Part shown: piece by piece, positions 40,186 to 50,755 of the stretch
Position numbering within the stretch: the first letter of the stretch is position 1
Layout: each line of letters starts with the position of its first letter
Source: a virus
IMG/VR virus record: IMGVR_UViG_3300047469_000197
Span: 31,131-95,130 of that record
Direction: 5' to 3' (one strand)
Length of the DNA: 64,000 bases
Program-made: the position numbers and the translations under genes
Notes under the pieces: generated by a model
The model's input: the letters and a program-made list of their open reading frames with translations, nothing else
Told to the model about the DNA's origin: nothing
The model's database searches: none

Positions 40186-40448
40186 TATATAACTTCCCTG
40201 TATGCCTCCGAATCCAGGTATTGCACCCCGATCCGGATTGCCTCTTTCCATCCTTCGACAGATACGTCCCGCATTAGCTTAATCGGCTGCCCAGATTCCG
40301 GGTGCAGTAAATATGTCCAGCGCTCCCCCTTATGCAGGGTGATAACCTTCCGGCGATAGTGATGATGTACGATTTCACAACCGTAGCGTTGTGCCTCTTC
40401 CTGCAAGCGGCGTTTATCCATAAATTTATTGCGTTCCAGTGCTGCCAT
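40185..40448 (-). CDS. Hypothetical basic protein
   Basis: 87 aa, starting MAALERNKFMDKRRLQ. Basic N-terminal helix, then a small sheet (CEIVHHHYRRKVITLHKGER, WTYLLHPESG). Unknown. Confidence 0.6.
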   Translation of the reverse strand: MAALERNKFMDKRRLQEEAQRYGCEIVHHHYRRKVITLHKGERWTYLLHPESGQPIKLMRDVSVEGWKEAIRIGVQYLDSEAYREVI

Positions 40449-40466
40449 GCGTTACCCCCCTATGCA

Positions 40467-40901
40467 TTACTCTTTTGGAGTTACTTTGCTCTCCAGATCC
40501 AGATCGTAAGAAACGAGCTCATACGGTTCATCATCGATATTTTCCGGTACCGCAAGCTGGTGACTGCTGGAGAAAATAAGCCCGTTCCTTAGCCGTTCCT
40601 GCTGATAAAGATACGCAGCGACTGCTGTCAGCGCGTCATTCTCATACTGGTAAATATCGGCTATATCTTCGTCGACCTGATGACCAACAACAGAAAAATT
40701 CCGTTCAATTAACAGTTGCTTCAACGCGGCCCACCAAGGGCCGAAACTGCGATAATAACGCGGCTCTGATGCCAGGCACTGCGCCACCCCGGCCAGATAA
40801 TCATTCAGGAAATCATCTTCACTGCGCCCGTCGAGCGAGCCTGTGAGCACGGTGCTTAAGTACTGATCATCCGGGCGTAGCGTGTCTTTTAAAGTTGTCA
40901 T
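40467..40901 (-). CDS. Hypothetical protein downstream of darB (Ulx position)
   Basis: 144 aa, starting MTTLKDTLRPDDQYLS. Helical, acidic. In P1 a similar-sized gene, ulx, adjoins darB and acts in the Dar pathway; the position fits but I cannot confirm sequence homology by eye. Confidence 0.6.
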   Translation of the reverse strand: MTTLKDTLRPDDQYLSTVLTGSLDGRSEDDFLNDYLAGVAQCLASEPRYYRSFGPWWAALKQLLIERNFSVVGHQVDEDIADIYQYENDALTAVAAYLYQQERLRNGLIFSSSHQLAVPENIDDEPYELVSYDLDLESKVTPKE

Positions 40902-40942
40902 GTTCTATGATTGCCGGATTATTCCGGCAATATCCTTATATT

Positions 40943-43900
40943 TTAGTATTTTGCAACCACTTTGAGAATTTCCTCTTGATCGTATCTGGTAGAGATAAGC
41001 CACCAGCCGCCTGGGAATTCTGAGTCGTCGCGCCACCCACTGAAGAATTTAGCTCCGTACTGGGATTTCAGTTCATCTTTAGCCCGGTACAGCGCCCCCT
41101 CTTTGCCCTGCGGATCGTGCAGGCCGAAACAACCGCCCGCGGCAAAATTTACGCCGCGCTTGCTGCGCACCTGTGTTGTGTTGATGCGCACGACGATCTC
41201 GGAGGTGTCCACCAGCCCAGTAACCACCTCGGCCTTTTCAACCTTGGCGACATCAGCGCTCTTCTCTTGCTCTATCTGCTCAGGGGTAATCTGACCGCGC
41301 GCAAGCTGATACGTTTCTTTCATCGTTTTGCGCTGCTCGTCGCTCAGCTTCAGCAGACGGCTATCAACATCATGCGCAAATGCCATCAGGTTATCCGTGT
41401 TAACCAGCAGCTCAGGCGTTATGGTGGCCGCTGAAGAAAGCCCCAGAATGACCGCAGCGGCACACATGATCACACCCTGCAAACCGCCCTGGCTACTCGC
41501 AAAAATACCCTCAAAGGAACCGTACCCCTCGACCGCATGGAGAACGCCCTTTTCAAAGCTCAGCTCGCCACGTTCAACATGCGTCTTGAACTCCGCATAA
41601 TCATCCTGGGCTCGCTGTGCCTTACCGGCTATCAACATCTGTCGTGCTTCTGAATATGCTTGCGCAATTGCGTCCTGCAGCGCCTTTTCAAAATCAGCGG
41701 TGTTGGTGTATGTCGCATCAATATCGCCGTTCACGAATCGCATACCTTGCAGGCGCGGTACATTGACCGAACCGTCCAAGATGAAGCTGGCTACTGCGCG
41801 GTTGTAGTCAAAGTCATAGGTGTACATCTTGCCGCTCATACGCTTGGCCACCACGGCGTTGATCACATCTGGCCCGGCAATCTCACCCAAACCATTCATT
41901 ACCGTCTGATAGTCCTTACCAAACAGCGCAACGAGGAAGTCTTTTGCGGCGTAGCTGATATTGCGTTTGCGGCGCTCCATGATAGCAATGGTCTGTTTTA
42001 ACTGCTCATCGCTGCGATCGGGATAGACCAGAGATGCGCCATTCTGCTGATACCACTTTGCGTCAACATACATCCCATAACTGCCGAAGCCACTACTTCT
42101 CCGGTTCAGCTCGACCAGATCATACTTGCCATCTTTAATGCACACCGCCTGGGAGTCAGTCAGCATCAACTGGCCCGTGACGATGTAGTGCTTAAACTGA
42201 TCTTTGGTCAGCATGTCATGGATTGATGCCATGCTTACCCCACCCTGGAACTTACTCAGCAACTCCAGCTCTGAGGCTGTCACATCGCTTAGCGCGCCAA
42301 GATAGGCGACCGGAACACCTTTACTTGAACCCGCTACGTTAGTCCCATTCGCCGAAAAGATGCCGCGCATGTCAGCCGTCTGAGCATCAAAATCTAGGCG
42401 GCTAATACGCGCATACGAGATCTTGTTGTTCTTGGAACCGTTGCTGGTGGTATTGAAGTTATAGATCTGGCCGACCTTGAACGCCCTGCCGTCCACAACC
42501 AGAAAGTCTTTGCCGTGGTCGATCACGTCCGGGTCGATATCCAAAATGCCCTCATCGATCGCCTTTTTCACCACTGGACGGAGACGCTTGATCTCCTGCT
42601 CGGCTTTCGCCAGGCGGGCAATTTTACGTTGCTGTTTCACCAGCTGAGAGCGGGCATCCGCATCGAACTTGCTGCGGTCGTTAAGCTCCAGACGCTTGGC
42701 GCGTATCTCAGATTCGGCAATTTTAAACTCATGCTTTGGCCGCCAGTCATTCGGATTGTCGGTCATTTCAGCCTGTGCCTGAGCCTGTTTCTGCAGCAGG
42801 GCTTCAAGCTCGGCACGGGCCTCTTGCAGACCGTCAGCGAAGGAGGTTGCGCGGGATTCCAGCGTAGTGATTTTGTCCTTCTCTGTTGCCAGATCCGCAG
42901 CGCCGGCATGTTGTGCCTTGATGTAGTTCGACAGGTCGACGGCTGCGCGTTTCTTCGCGCGCGCCAGGGCGGCAGCTTTTGCCTCAGCGAGCTGTTGGGC
43001 AATCCGGCGCTCACGTTCTTCCGGATTGGCTGAGAGCAGCAACTGCATTTCAACCATGTTGCCTGCATCGGCGTTAGCCATCTGCGAGGCGTCAGACGTC
43101 AGGATCTCCTTAATCCAGGTGCGCTTGCGCTTCAGTGTCTGAAGGCGGAACTCATCAAATGAGCCCTTGCCGCAGTAATACCAGACGTTCACGCGGTCGT
43201 GAGTTGAACCCACGCGGGCGCCGCGCCCGTTACGCTGATCAATACTGGCTGGCGTCCATGGCAGCGTCAGATGGTGAATGTCCGTTGTGCCTTTGTGCAG
43301 GTTAATGCCTACTTCAGCCTTTTTATTGCAGATGAGGATGCTGGTGCGGCCTTCGTTGTAATCGGCGGCGATTTGCTCCAGCCCGCCCAAACTCACCTCA
43401 TTGATGGCAGCGACATACTCATCATAGGCGGCTTTCTGGGTGTTATAGTTCAGTACCTGGTCTTCAGTCGGATCGTCCGGCAGGTCTTTAGGCGGCTTCA
43501 CCTTTTTAGGCTTCTTGCCCTTTTTACCTGCATCAGCAACGGTTGTTGCGTTCAGGATCCCAATCATTGACGGGTCAATGCCCAGCTGCGTGGCGAGAAT
43601 CCGCTTTAACTTGCCGTGCTGGCTTTTCTCATCGGTGAAGATGATCTGTTTGCCGCGCTTTAATCCCTCTTTCAGGCGCTCCACCAACGCTGAGTATTTC
43701 GGCGTTAGAGGGTGAGACATATCCTTTTCCTGAAGGCCGAACTTCGCCAGGCGCTTCATCACTTCCTGTTCAAACACCTCTGGCACTACCAGTGTGGTAA
43801 ACGCGCCAGTGTCTTTGACGCTGAACTGACCTTCTGCGCCATAGCTGTCTTCATCTTCACTGTCTGCGTTGATGGCACCGGGAAGATCGGCCACCAGCTG

Positions 43901-46900
43901 GCGGATGTTTTCGGCCTGCTCTGCCGGGAAACGGAAGGTTATTTGACGGTGATACAGATCCATATCCGTACAAACTCGGTCCATGTCACGGATGATCGCA
44001 AAGATGGAATCTGGCGGTATCAGATTGCCGTCATCATCCTTTGTGATTTTGTCAGTCTGGCCAGCTGAAAGCTTCTCCGCACGCTCGCGCAGCTCTTCAT
44101 ATTTTTCCGCCTGCTCCGTCGACATTGGCGCTTCTGCGGTATTTTCTTCCAGCTCCGGTATTTTTACCTCCTGAGCCACGTCCGCGGAGGTTTTCAGAGT
44201 CGTCCAGCGGTGGAAAATACCGCGCAAGCCATCAAGGTTTTTGAACCCTACCAGCCCCTGCTTCTGCTCAACTTCCCCCGACAATTTGATAACACTGCAC
44301 ATCTCAGTGAGGCCAAACTCTTTAACGAAATCGTCCGGGGTGTAGATACCCATACGCTGCCAGTCGGAATAGCTCACGCAGTGGGAAAGCATGTTAAAGG
44401 CATCAATCGGGCTGTTTACCACTGGCGTTGCGGTCAGCAATACCGGTCCACGCCCATTGTTTTTCGACATCAGATAGGCGTTTTTCACCGCCATATCTCG
44501 CGCTGATTGCGCAACCTGCGGGGATGGGAGATATGCCAGTTGTGTGGCTTCACGGCCAGCACTGTAGCTGTTGCGGTAGTTGTGGCCCTCATCAGCGATC
44601 ACACTGTCAAAATGCATGTCTTCAAAATACGGGTAATCGTGTTGTTTCTCAGTGCCGGTATCTGAGTGCTCCGTTAACAGGCGGTCTTTTTTCTTCTGCT
44701 CGCGGTATGAGTCAGTACCGATTTTCACGCGCCCTGCGTCGGCCTGAGCAAACAGAATATCCTGTGCGTGATCGCGGACCGTCTCGGCACGCAATGGGAT
44801 CCCTGAATACTGCTCTTTGGTCATGACCACCAGGCGCGTATTACTGTGCGGGATCTGGTTCATGCGGGCTTTAACAGTGTCAGAGCCCGACAGCGACAGC
44901 GCATCACGCGTCAGCGGCTGGCCATCTCTGCCCATTACCGGGTTGCCGCTGTCATCCAGAACAGGCACCTGCTTAGCGTTACCCTCATCATCCAACTGCA
45001 CATCGAGGCCAACAAACAGGATGTTGCTGAACACCTGCGGCGAATAGAACGATTTGGCTTCGTGATACCAGTTTTCATAAACCGCTTTCGGCACGACGAT
45101 CGCGGTGCGGGTGCTGCGTCCGTTTTCGAAGTTGTACGCCTCCAGCGCCAGCGCCGTAGTTGTCTTACCCAGTCCAGTTCCAAAGCCCAGGATGCCGCGC
45201 CCGTCTTCTGAGAGACGGCGAACTTCCTGATTCTGGTAGCTGAAGGGTACCCGCTCACCACTTATGCCCGTGAGGTTCAGGCTGGCATCAGACTGTTCAA
45301 ACGGGATGTAAGCATTGAACGCGTTGTTGTACTGCTCAGCGAGCGCGTCGATCTCATCATGCTGGCGGATCCAATCGTTAAAACCAGATTCCAGATCTTT
45401 AATTTTCTCCAGATACGACTCCGCATTAATACCAATCGGCTTGCCACCATTGAGGTATTTTTCCAGCTGCGGCAGGAATGGGTCGCTGTTTGACTTGCGG
45501 GCATAGGTCGGCACCGTGGCGCCGGTGCTGTCCTTTTTCAACACGGTGCCGTATCGGTATCCGGCAAACACCCCGTTGGTGCCCTGGTAGCCCTGTTCAG
45601 AGACGAGCGCCCCATTCTCGACTTCGATTTCTTTGACATACGTCAGCTCGTCGTAGCCATTTTCTTTCAGGTATTCCAGTAGCAAGGAACGGTCAAACCA
45701 GCGCGAGTTGAGCGAAAACGTAATGTCGTCAATACCAGTCCACTTGCGGCGCGCATTGATCTGCTCCAGCTGTCGCAGATAATTATCTTTTTGCGGGCCT
45801 TCACCAATAACCCCCAGAACACCCTTAATCCCGGCACTCATGACGCCAATATCACCGCTGGTGGCGCGGTCCATAGGCATCAAATCGCCATTGGCTGTGA
45901 GGGCGATCCCGTCCGTGCTGGCGAGCATATCCAACAGCTGATCATCACTTTCTGGCAGCGTTGCGGCGGATGTTTTGCGGAACTCTTCCAGGGTGATCGG
46001 CACCAGGTCGATCTGATTAAACAGATGGCGGATAACCTGCTCATGGTTGGTGGCGTCATAAGCTGGTCCGGTCTGCGTTTCGAGCTTGCCCTGGAGAAAG
46101 TCAGACAGCTGGCCATCGGTCGTAATGGCCGCGCGGAACTTCAGCCAGTTGCCGCTGCTGTTGCCAGAAACCTTGCTCACACGGCCTTGGTTCGGGTTGC
46201 CGAACCGCTGTAGCTCACCTTCCACCAGCCGCGCTACGCTTTGGCGCATGGTATCCACGTCAACCGCAGGAAGATGGCTGGCGGCGGCGTCCTGCAGCAC
46301 ACCGATCTGAGCACCAATGATCGCACCACGGAAAACGCGTTCACGCTGGGCAACGGACACGCCCTGTGCAAACTGAAATGCTTTGCGGGTTGGCTCATCA
46401 ATGCTGTTCGGGTAATCCTGCATCAGCGCCTGCATATGATCCCACTGGCGCGCCAGCAGGGATTCAGGATTGCGCATCACCACTTTGAGCTCGTCCAGAT
46501 TACTAATGCCATAGCGTGCCGGATCTATAGCCTGCGGCTGGCCGGAAACATCAAGCACCCACTCACCCGCGGTGAACACGCGCCACTGACCGTTAATCTC
46601 GCGTTGCTCGCCTTCCTCTGCCTTCATGGTCTGCGGTTGCTGGATGCTCAGCATGTCCCAGTTGATGCGGCTATCGAACTTCTGCGCCAGTTTTTCTTTG
46701 ATAGCAGCAGGCGTGATCTGGTCGTTTCGGATGATGATGCGGCCTTGGAAACCTTTCTCGGTTTCGCCGTATACGAACCGCCTTCCGTCCTGTTCAAACC
46801 ATTTGCCGGCGATGAACTCTGGCCATAACACGTTAGCCTCCGTCAGCAGCGTTTCATCTGCCTGCGCAATCAGATCGGCCAGTGCTTCCGGGTGCTTCTG

Positions 46901-47734
46901 CAATACCCAGACGTCAACGGCAGTCGACGTGCCGTTTTCTTCAAAGGTGCCGGATGGCAGGCGGTGCGCGCCCAGGAACTCGGCTTTACGTGATACCTGC
47001 TGGCGCAGTTTCTTCATGCGACTGCCGCTGGTCATGCCGTATGGCACAACAATGCAGGCGATGCCGCCAGGGCGGATTTTGTCGAGTAGACGGAGAATGA
47101 AGTAACGGCCTATGTCTTTTTCTTTGGTGTACGCCTTATCGAGGTTGATCGTATCCCCGCGTGCGTCCCCAAACGGCACGTTCCCAACACAGTGATCAAA
47201 GCTGTTGTCTGCAGTACCCGCTGCGAGCGTTTCGAAAGGCGCAACTTTCACGTCGTCTTCCGGGTGGAGCAGCTGGTTAATGCGTCCTGAGATCGAGCTG
47301 ATTTCTGTTGCCGTCATGATGGTTCCGCGCGGCTTGGTTTCGTTGAATACCCCGGCGCCAGCGGATGGCTCCAGTGTGTTGCCTACGTCAGCGTTGTGGA
47401 GCTTCATGATCTGCCACATCCCTTCTGCAACATACTGCGGTGTGTAGTACTCATGAGTTGAACCGCCGATCCCCCCCTCACCGGTATAGCCCGCCAGAGT
47501 CTGGCGCTGCTCATCGTTCAGCTGCGCCCCATCAGGCAGGCTATTCAGTAATTCCAGTGCCTTGCGGTTAGCTTCCTTCCGCGCGCGCTCTACAGACACG
47601 CCGCTTTGCTTGGTGATCCCAAACACCACTGGCTTACGTATCACCCGTGCCAGCGCCTGAATGAAGCGAACGATCTCACCCACTGAATTGCAGGCAAGTA
47701 TCGCCTTGCTGAACGCCTCTTTGTCGTCGGCCAT
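40943..47734 (-). CDS. darB: DarB: giant methyltransferase-helicase anti-restriction protein
   Basis: 2263 aa from ATG 47734 (MADDKEAFS), with GGAGG 5-6 bases upstream; P1 DarB is about 2255 aa. DarB is packaged in the virion and protects injected DNA from type I restriction. The N-terminal adenine methyltransferase has motif I EPSAGAGVF (~residue 130) and catalytic NVPFG (~190). A central superfamily-2 helicase has Walker A FGTGLGKTT (~890), the DEGH box IADEGHNYRN and LLTATPVVNSPIDAFNML. The helicase C-lobe QRNGRGARVGSTHDRV is near 1500. A long coiled coil follows (~1560-1680). The gene order ulx-like, darB, portal, protease agrees with P1. Confidence 0.95.
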   Translation of the reverse strand: MADDKEAFSKAILACNSVGEIVRFIQALARVIRKPVVFGITKQSGVSVERARKEANRKALELLNSLPDGAQLNDEQRQTLAGYTGEGGIGGSTHEYYTPQYVAEGMWQIMKLHNADVGNTLEPSAGAGVFNETKPRGTIMTATEISSISGRINQLLHPEDDVKVAPFETLAAGTADNSFDHCVGNVPFGDARGDTINLDKAYTKEKDIGRYFILRLLDKIRPGGIACIVVPYGMTSGSRMKKLRQQVSRKAEFLGAHRLPSGTFEENGTSTAVDVWVLQKHPEALADLIAQADETLLTEANVLWPEFIAGKWFEQDGRRFVYGETEKGFQGRIIIRNDQITPAAIKEKLAQKFDSRINWDMLSIQQPQTMKAEEGEQREINGQWRVFTAGEWVLDVSGQPQAIDPARYGISNLDELKVVMRNPESLLARQWDHMQALMQDYPNSIDEPTRKAFQFAQGVSVAQRERVFRGAIIGAQIGVLQDAAASHLPAVDVDTMRQSVARLVEGELQRFGNPNQGRVSKVSGNSSGNWLKFRAAITTDGQLSDFLQGKLETQTGPAYDATNHEQVIRHLFNQIDLVPITLEEFRKTSAATLPESDDQLLDMLASTDGIALTANGDLMPMDRATSGDIGVMSAGIKGVLGVIGEGPQKDNYLRQLEQINARRKWTGIDDITFSLNSRWFDRSLLLEYLKENGYDELTYVKEIEVENGALVSEQGYQGTNGVFAGYRYGTVLKKDSTGATVPTYARKSNSDPFLPQLEKYLNGGKPIGINAESYLEKIKDLESGFNDWIRQHDEIDALAEQYNNAFNAYIPFEQSDASLNLTGISGERVPFSYQNQEVRRLSEDGRGILGFGTGLGKTTTALALEAYNFENGRSTRTAIVVPKAVYENWYHEAKSFYSPQVFSNILFVGLDVQLDDEGNAKQVPVLDDSGNPVMGRDGQPLTRDALSLSGSDTVKARMNQIPHSNTRLVVMTKEQYSGIPLRAETVRDHAQDILFAQADAGRVKIGTDSYREQKKKDRLLTEHSDTGTEKQHDYPYFEDMHFDSVIADEGHNYRNSYSAGREATQLAYLPSPQVAQSARDMAVKNAYLMSKNNGRGPVLLTATPVVNSPIDAFNMLSHCVSYSDWQRMGIYTPDDFVKEFGLTEMCSVIKLSGEVEQKQGLVGFKNLDGLRGIFHRWTTLKTSADVAQEVKIPELEENTAEAPMSTEQAEKYEELRERAEKLSAGQTDKITKDDDGNLIPPDSIFAIIRDMDRVCTDMDLYHRQITFRFPAEQAENIRQLVADLPGAINADSEDEDSYGAEGQFSVKDTGAFTTLVVPEVFEQEVMKRLAKFGLQEKDMSHPLTPKYSALVERLKEGLKRGKQIIFTDEKSQHGKLKRILATQLGIDPSMIGILNATTVADAGKKGKKPKKVKPPKDLPDDPTEDQVLNYNTQKAAYDEYVAAINEVSLGGLEQIAADYNEGRTSILICNKKAEVGINLHKGTTDIHHLTLPWTPASIDQRNGRGARVGSTHDRVNVWYYCGKGSFDEFRLQTLKRKRTWIKEILTSDASQMANADAGNMVEMQLLLSANPEERERRIAQQLAEAKAAALARAKKRAAVDLSNYIKAQHAGAADLATEKDKITTLESRATSFADGLQEARAELEALLQKQAQAQAEMTDNPNDWRPKHEFKIAESEIRAKRLELNDRSKFDADARSQLVKQQRKIARLAKAEQEIKRLRPVVKKAIDEGILDIDPDVIDHGKDFLVVDGRAFKVGQIYNFNTTSNGSKNNKISYARISRLDFDAQTADMRGIFSANGTNVAGSSKGVPVAYLGALSDVTASELELLSKFQGGVSMASIHDMLTKDQFKHYIVTGQLMLTDSQAVCIKDGKYDLVELNRRSSGFGSYGMYVDAKWYQQNGASLVYPDRSDEQLKQTIAIMERRKRNISYAAKDFLVALFGKDYQTVMNGLGEIAGPDVINAVVAKRMSGKMYTYDFDYNRAVASFILDGSVNVPRLQGMRFVNGDIDATYTNTADFEKALQDAIAQAYSEARQMLIAGKAQRAQDDYAEFKTHVERGELSFEKGVLHAVEGYGSFEGIFASSQGGLQGVIMCAAAVILGLSSAATITPELLVNTDNLMAFAHDVDSRLLKLSDEQRKTMKETYQLARGQITPEQIEQEKSADVAKVEKAEVVTGLVDTSEIVVRINTTQVRSKRGVNFAAGGCFGLHDPQGKEGALYRAKDELKSQYGAKFFSGWRDDSEFPGGWWLISTRYDQEEILKVVAKY

Positions 47735-47765
47735 CGTCACCTCCAAAGTGAACATTTGATAAATT

Positions 47766-47784
47766 GACATAGGATACTAAATTT
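47766..47784 (-). promoter_or_regulatory. Operator-like TTAGTAT motif, copy 14
   Basis: Plus-strand reading GACATAGGATACTAAATTT, in the divergent promoter region between darB and the portal gene; overlaps a TTGACA box. Confidence 0.7.
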
Positions 47785-47809
47785 CATTCTATCGAAGGTG
47801 TAATCTGCA

Positions 47810-49537
47810 ATGCCAAAATTTCCTTTCGACAACATCCGTAAGGCGCTGGAAACAGTGTTACCCGGTAGTCGAGCCAATAAGGGTACGCCGCTGGCCCTTG
47901 GGCCTTCTGGCAGCGGTGGATATGGGGCGATTTATTCCCGCTCAGGCCTTCTTGGGTCTGACTCAGCAGGGAAAGACTTGTCTGATTCGTTGGTGAATCC
48001 GGGGCGGGAAATTCTGGATGAACTTCGGCTACCTGAAGAGCGGATCGAGCGCTATCCCTTTTTCGAAGAGATGTCCGTTTATCCAACGCTGGCGGCAGCG
48101 GTGAATATCCATGTCTCCTATGCGTTCTCCATCAACAAAAATACTAATCTCTCGTTCAGGTTCAAGCCGGTTCAGAACCATGAGGACAAGGATTACAAGG
48201 TGGCTACGGCGCTATGCGATGAGCTGATGAACGATATCGGCCAGGCCATCAATCAGGAGCTCCCGCTGTGGGGAACTCTGATGGCAATTTTCGGGGTGGC
48301 GTATATCCGTCCGTACACCACGCCAAAAGTTGGGATCACCAGCTTTGAGTGCAATTTCTACACCCTTCCCTATTTCGTGAAGGAGTACGAAGTTGGTGGC
48401 CAACTGGCAGGTTTTACGGGCGACTACCTCAAAGATGAGAAAGGTGCTCTGACATTTGCCAAGCCATGGGAGCTGGTGCCGATGAAAACGCCGCACTGGC
48501 GCCCTAAGCGCAACATGATGCCGATGTACACCGGTACGGAACAATACAGCCTGCTATCCGATCCGATGAAGCGCACGCCTGTTGAAACCCAGAACTATGG
48601 CACGTCGATTCTTGAATACGCCTATGAGCCGTACATGAACCTGCGCGCTGCAGTGCGATCGGTGAAAGCCTCCCGTTTTAACGCCTCCAAAATTGACCGC
48701 CTCATTGGCGTGCAAATGGGCATGCTCGATCCGGCACGCGGTGCGGAGTATCAGCGCACCATGTCACAGCAGCTAAAACGTTCTGCAGAACAGATGGAAA
48801 AACGCGCACGCGGGCATAACGCGGCCACCACTGTGACAAACACAATTCTGCCAATCATGGGAGACGGCAAAGGTCAGCTCCAGATCGACACGCAAACAAT
48901 CCCAGTAGATATCACCGCGATTGAAGATGTGCTGTTTCACGTTAAGCAGCTGGCCGCTGCCGTCAGCCTTGATTACACGATGCTGGGCTTTGCGGATCAG
49001 ATGTCTGGCGGGTTAGGTGAAGGCGGTTTCCTGCGCACGTCGATTGCTGCCGGGATGATCGCCGGCTGGTTGCGTGGCGGTGCCGCGGAAACGATTTACC
49101 GCCTGGCTGACATTCATCTGGCCACCAAGCACGGCAAGGTTTACCCGCCAGGCCAGCGCCCTTACACCCTTGAATTTTCCTCAATGGCTTCCGCCATCGA
49201 ACTGGAAGAAAACGCCGCCATGGATTCACGCGCGAACTACGCCAGCGTGTTCGTCACCATCGTTGATGCCATCTGCAATAACCCTGCACTGGCTGGCTCT
49301 GAGACGTTTAAGCAACTGGTAATGGGTGATGTGCTCCGTGTACCGGACGAGCGCCTGACCGCACTTCTGAAGGAGATCAAAAGCGCGGCCAGCTCCCAGG
49401 GCGGCAACATGATGGAAGGCGTTGGTGACGATGCACCAATGAGCGACCGCGAACTGATGGAACTGATCGGCTCCATGAATCCCGATGACGTGAAAGACGT
49501 TATGACCAAAATTTTTAGTAAACCATTCAGCAACTGA
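47810..49537 (+). CDS. prt: Portal protein (P1 Prt-like)
   Basis: 575 aa, starting MPKFPFDNIRKALETV with AAGGTG upstream. Portal-type reading: an N-terminal region leading to YPTLAAAVNIHVSYAFSINK, a stem-like helical part, and DYTMLGFADQMSGGLGEGGF near residue 395, typical of phage portals. Position after darB and before the protease gene agrees with P1 prt-pro. Forms the head vertex and DNA channel. Confidence 0.8.
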   Translation: MPKFPFDNIRKALETVLPGSRANKGTPLALGPSGSGGYGAIYSRSGLLGSDSAGKDLSDSLVNPGREILDELRLPEERIERYPFFEEMSVYPTLAAAVNIHVSYAFSINKNTNLSFRFKPVQNHEDKDYKVATALCDELMNDIGQAINQELPLWGTLMAIFGVAYIRPYTTPKVGITSFECNFYTLPYFVKEYEVGGQLAGFTGDYLKDEKGALTFAKPWELVPMKTPHWRPKRNMMPMYTGTEQYSLLSDPMKRTPVETQNYGTSILEYAYEPYMNLRAAVRSVKASRFNASKIDRLIGVQMGMLDPARGAEYQRTMSQQLKRSAEQMEKRARGHNAATTVTNTILPIMGDGKGQLQIDTQTIPVDITAIEDVLFHVKQLAAAVSLDYTMLGFADQMSGGLGEGGFLRTSIAAGMIAGWLRGGAAETIYRLADIHLATKHGKVYPPGQRPYTLEFSSMASAIELEENAAMDSRANYASVFVTIVDAICNNPALAGSETFKQLVMGDVLRVPDERLTALLKEIKSAASSQGGNMMEGVGDDAPMSDRELMELIGSMNPDDVKDVMTKIFSKPFSN

Positions 49538-49544
49538 GGTACTT

Positions 49545-50585
49545 ATGGAACATAAAGTTTTAGCTACTCATACCGACCGTTTTTCTCTTTACCGCAAGGT
49601 GCGTAAGGGCAAACAGAACAACCGCAATTACATGTTAGAAGCGGTCAAATCGATGATCGAACACCCGGAGACGATTGAAGGCCTCCGCCTGGGTGAGCTG
49701 TACGGCTACTACGGCCATTCTCGCCGTCAGCTGGCTGGCAAAATGGAACTACCTGAAACCGCTGTTGTGATGGTTGAAGGCAAACCAGTGGTGTTGGATA
49801 ACATTCCGGCCTGCCGTACCACTGCTATTAGCGTGGATGCTGATGGCGTTGTCACTCACACACAGGAAATTCTGGACACGCCGACCGGGCGCATTGTCGC
49901 GGGCATGCTGGAATCGCGTGCTGGTGGCTGGTCATGGGTAACGACTGGCCGCGACTCGCAGCAAATTTCTATTCCTAAAAACCTGTACGGCTTCGACTAC
50001 GTTCTCAATCCGAATTTCATCAGCAAAGATCACCCGGCGGCGATGTTCGAAAGCAACGACGATCGCAATACCGCCATGACGGAATCCATGACCGGACAAG
50101 GCTTCGGTGATGAATCAGTAACCGCAATTATTGAACACGCGGACAAGCTGGCTCAGCACGAAGCAATGTTTGAGAGCGCCATGCGTCTGGAAGAGCTGGA
50201 AGAGGCGATGCTGGAAGCGACCGGTCAGCTGCTGGCACAAGAGGCACAGTTAGCCGAGCAGGCGGTAGCCAACGCGGCGCTGCAGGAAGAGAAAGCTATG
50301 TTCGAGAGCGCGACCGATGCGCGGGCGGCCAAAATGGCCATCGTACTGGACAAGCTCCCGGTGTTTACTAACACTGCGCAACGCGCCGCCCTGGCAAGCA
50401 TGCAGACCGATGATGATGTTGCGATTGTCAGCGCGCTGTTTGAATCAGTTGCCCGCCTAGAAGTCGCCACCCTTCCGCTGGATGTCATCGTGGAGAGTGC
50501 GGCCAAGCAGCCGAGCAAACCGTCCAAACCATCCATGCAATCTTTTGTGTCTTTCCAGGATGAAGCGCCTCGTTTCGGTGCTTAA
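49545..50585 (+). CDS. pro: Head-processing protease/scaffold (P1 Pro-like)
   Basis: 346 aa, 7 bp after the portal gene. The N-terminal part (LRLGELYGYYGHSRRQLAGK) has a histidine block like those of prohead proteases, and the CRTTAISVDADGVVTHTQEI sheet follows. The C-terminal 150 residues are a helical, Ala/Glu-rich scaffold-like region. In P1, Pro matures head proteins and the Dar proteins. A clear catalytic serine was not placed, so the call depends on context. Confidence 0.7.
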   Translation: MEHKVLATHTDRFSLYRKVRKGKQNNRNYMLEAVKSMIEHPETIEGLRLGELYGYYGHSRRQLAGKMELPETAVVMVEGKPVVLDNIPACRTTAISVDADGVVTHTQEILDTPTGRIVAGMLESRAGGWSWVTTGRDSQQISIPKNLYGFDYVLNPNFISKDHPAAMFESNDDRNTAMTESMTGQGFGDESVTAIIEHADKLAQHEAMFESAMRLEELEEAMLEATGQLLAQEAQLAEQAVANAALQEEKAMFESATDARAAKMAIVLDKLPVFTNTAQRAALASMQTDDDVAIVSALFESVARLEVATLPLDVIVESAAKQPSKPSKPSMQSFVSFQDEAPRFGA

Positions 50586-50600
50586 TAACAGAGCAAAACC

Positions 50601-50622
50601 TACCTGATCATCCGATCAGGTA
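50601..50622 (+). terminator. Hairpin after pro
   Basis: TACCTGATC/GATCAGGTA stem (9 bp, loop ATCC) 16 bp after the stop; few T behind it, so termination may be partial. Confidence 0.55.
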
Positions 50623-50626
50623 GTAT

Positions 50627-50645
50627 TAATTTAGTATATTATGTA
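50627..50645 (+). promoter_or_regulatory. Operator-like TTAGTAT motif, copy 15
   Basis: TAATTTAGTATATTATGTA, immediately after the pro hairpin and ~110 bp before acb2, in position to control acb2-repL-proQ. Confidence 0.7.
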
Positions 50646-50755
50646 TTGATCCTTTTCACGATCCACGTTTAAACTCCCCCCGCAACACTATTCAACGAAT
50701 ACGTTTTAACTCACTTCAAGGCGTCCTCTGGGCGCCTTCTCTTATGGAGATTGTG

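Noticed and set aside
41103-47447. Many plus-strand frames opposite darB
   Set aside because: All are antisense shadows of one continuous 2263-codon gene with conserved methyltransferase and helicase motifs.
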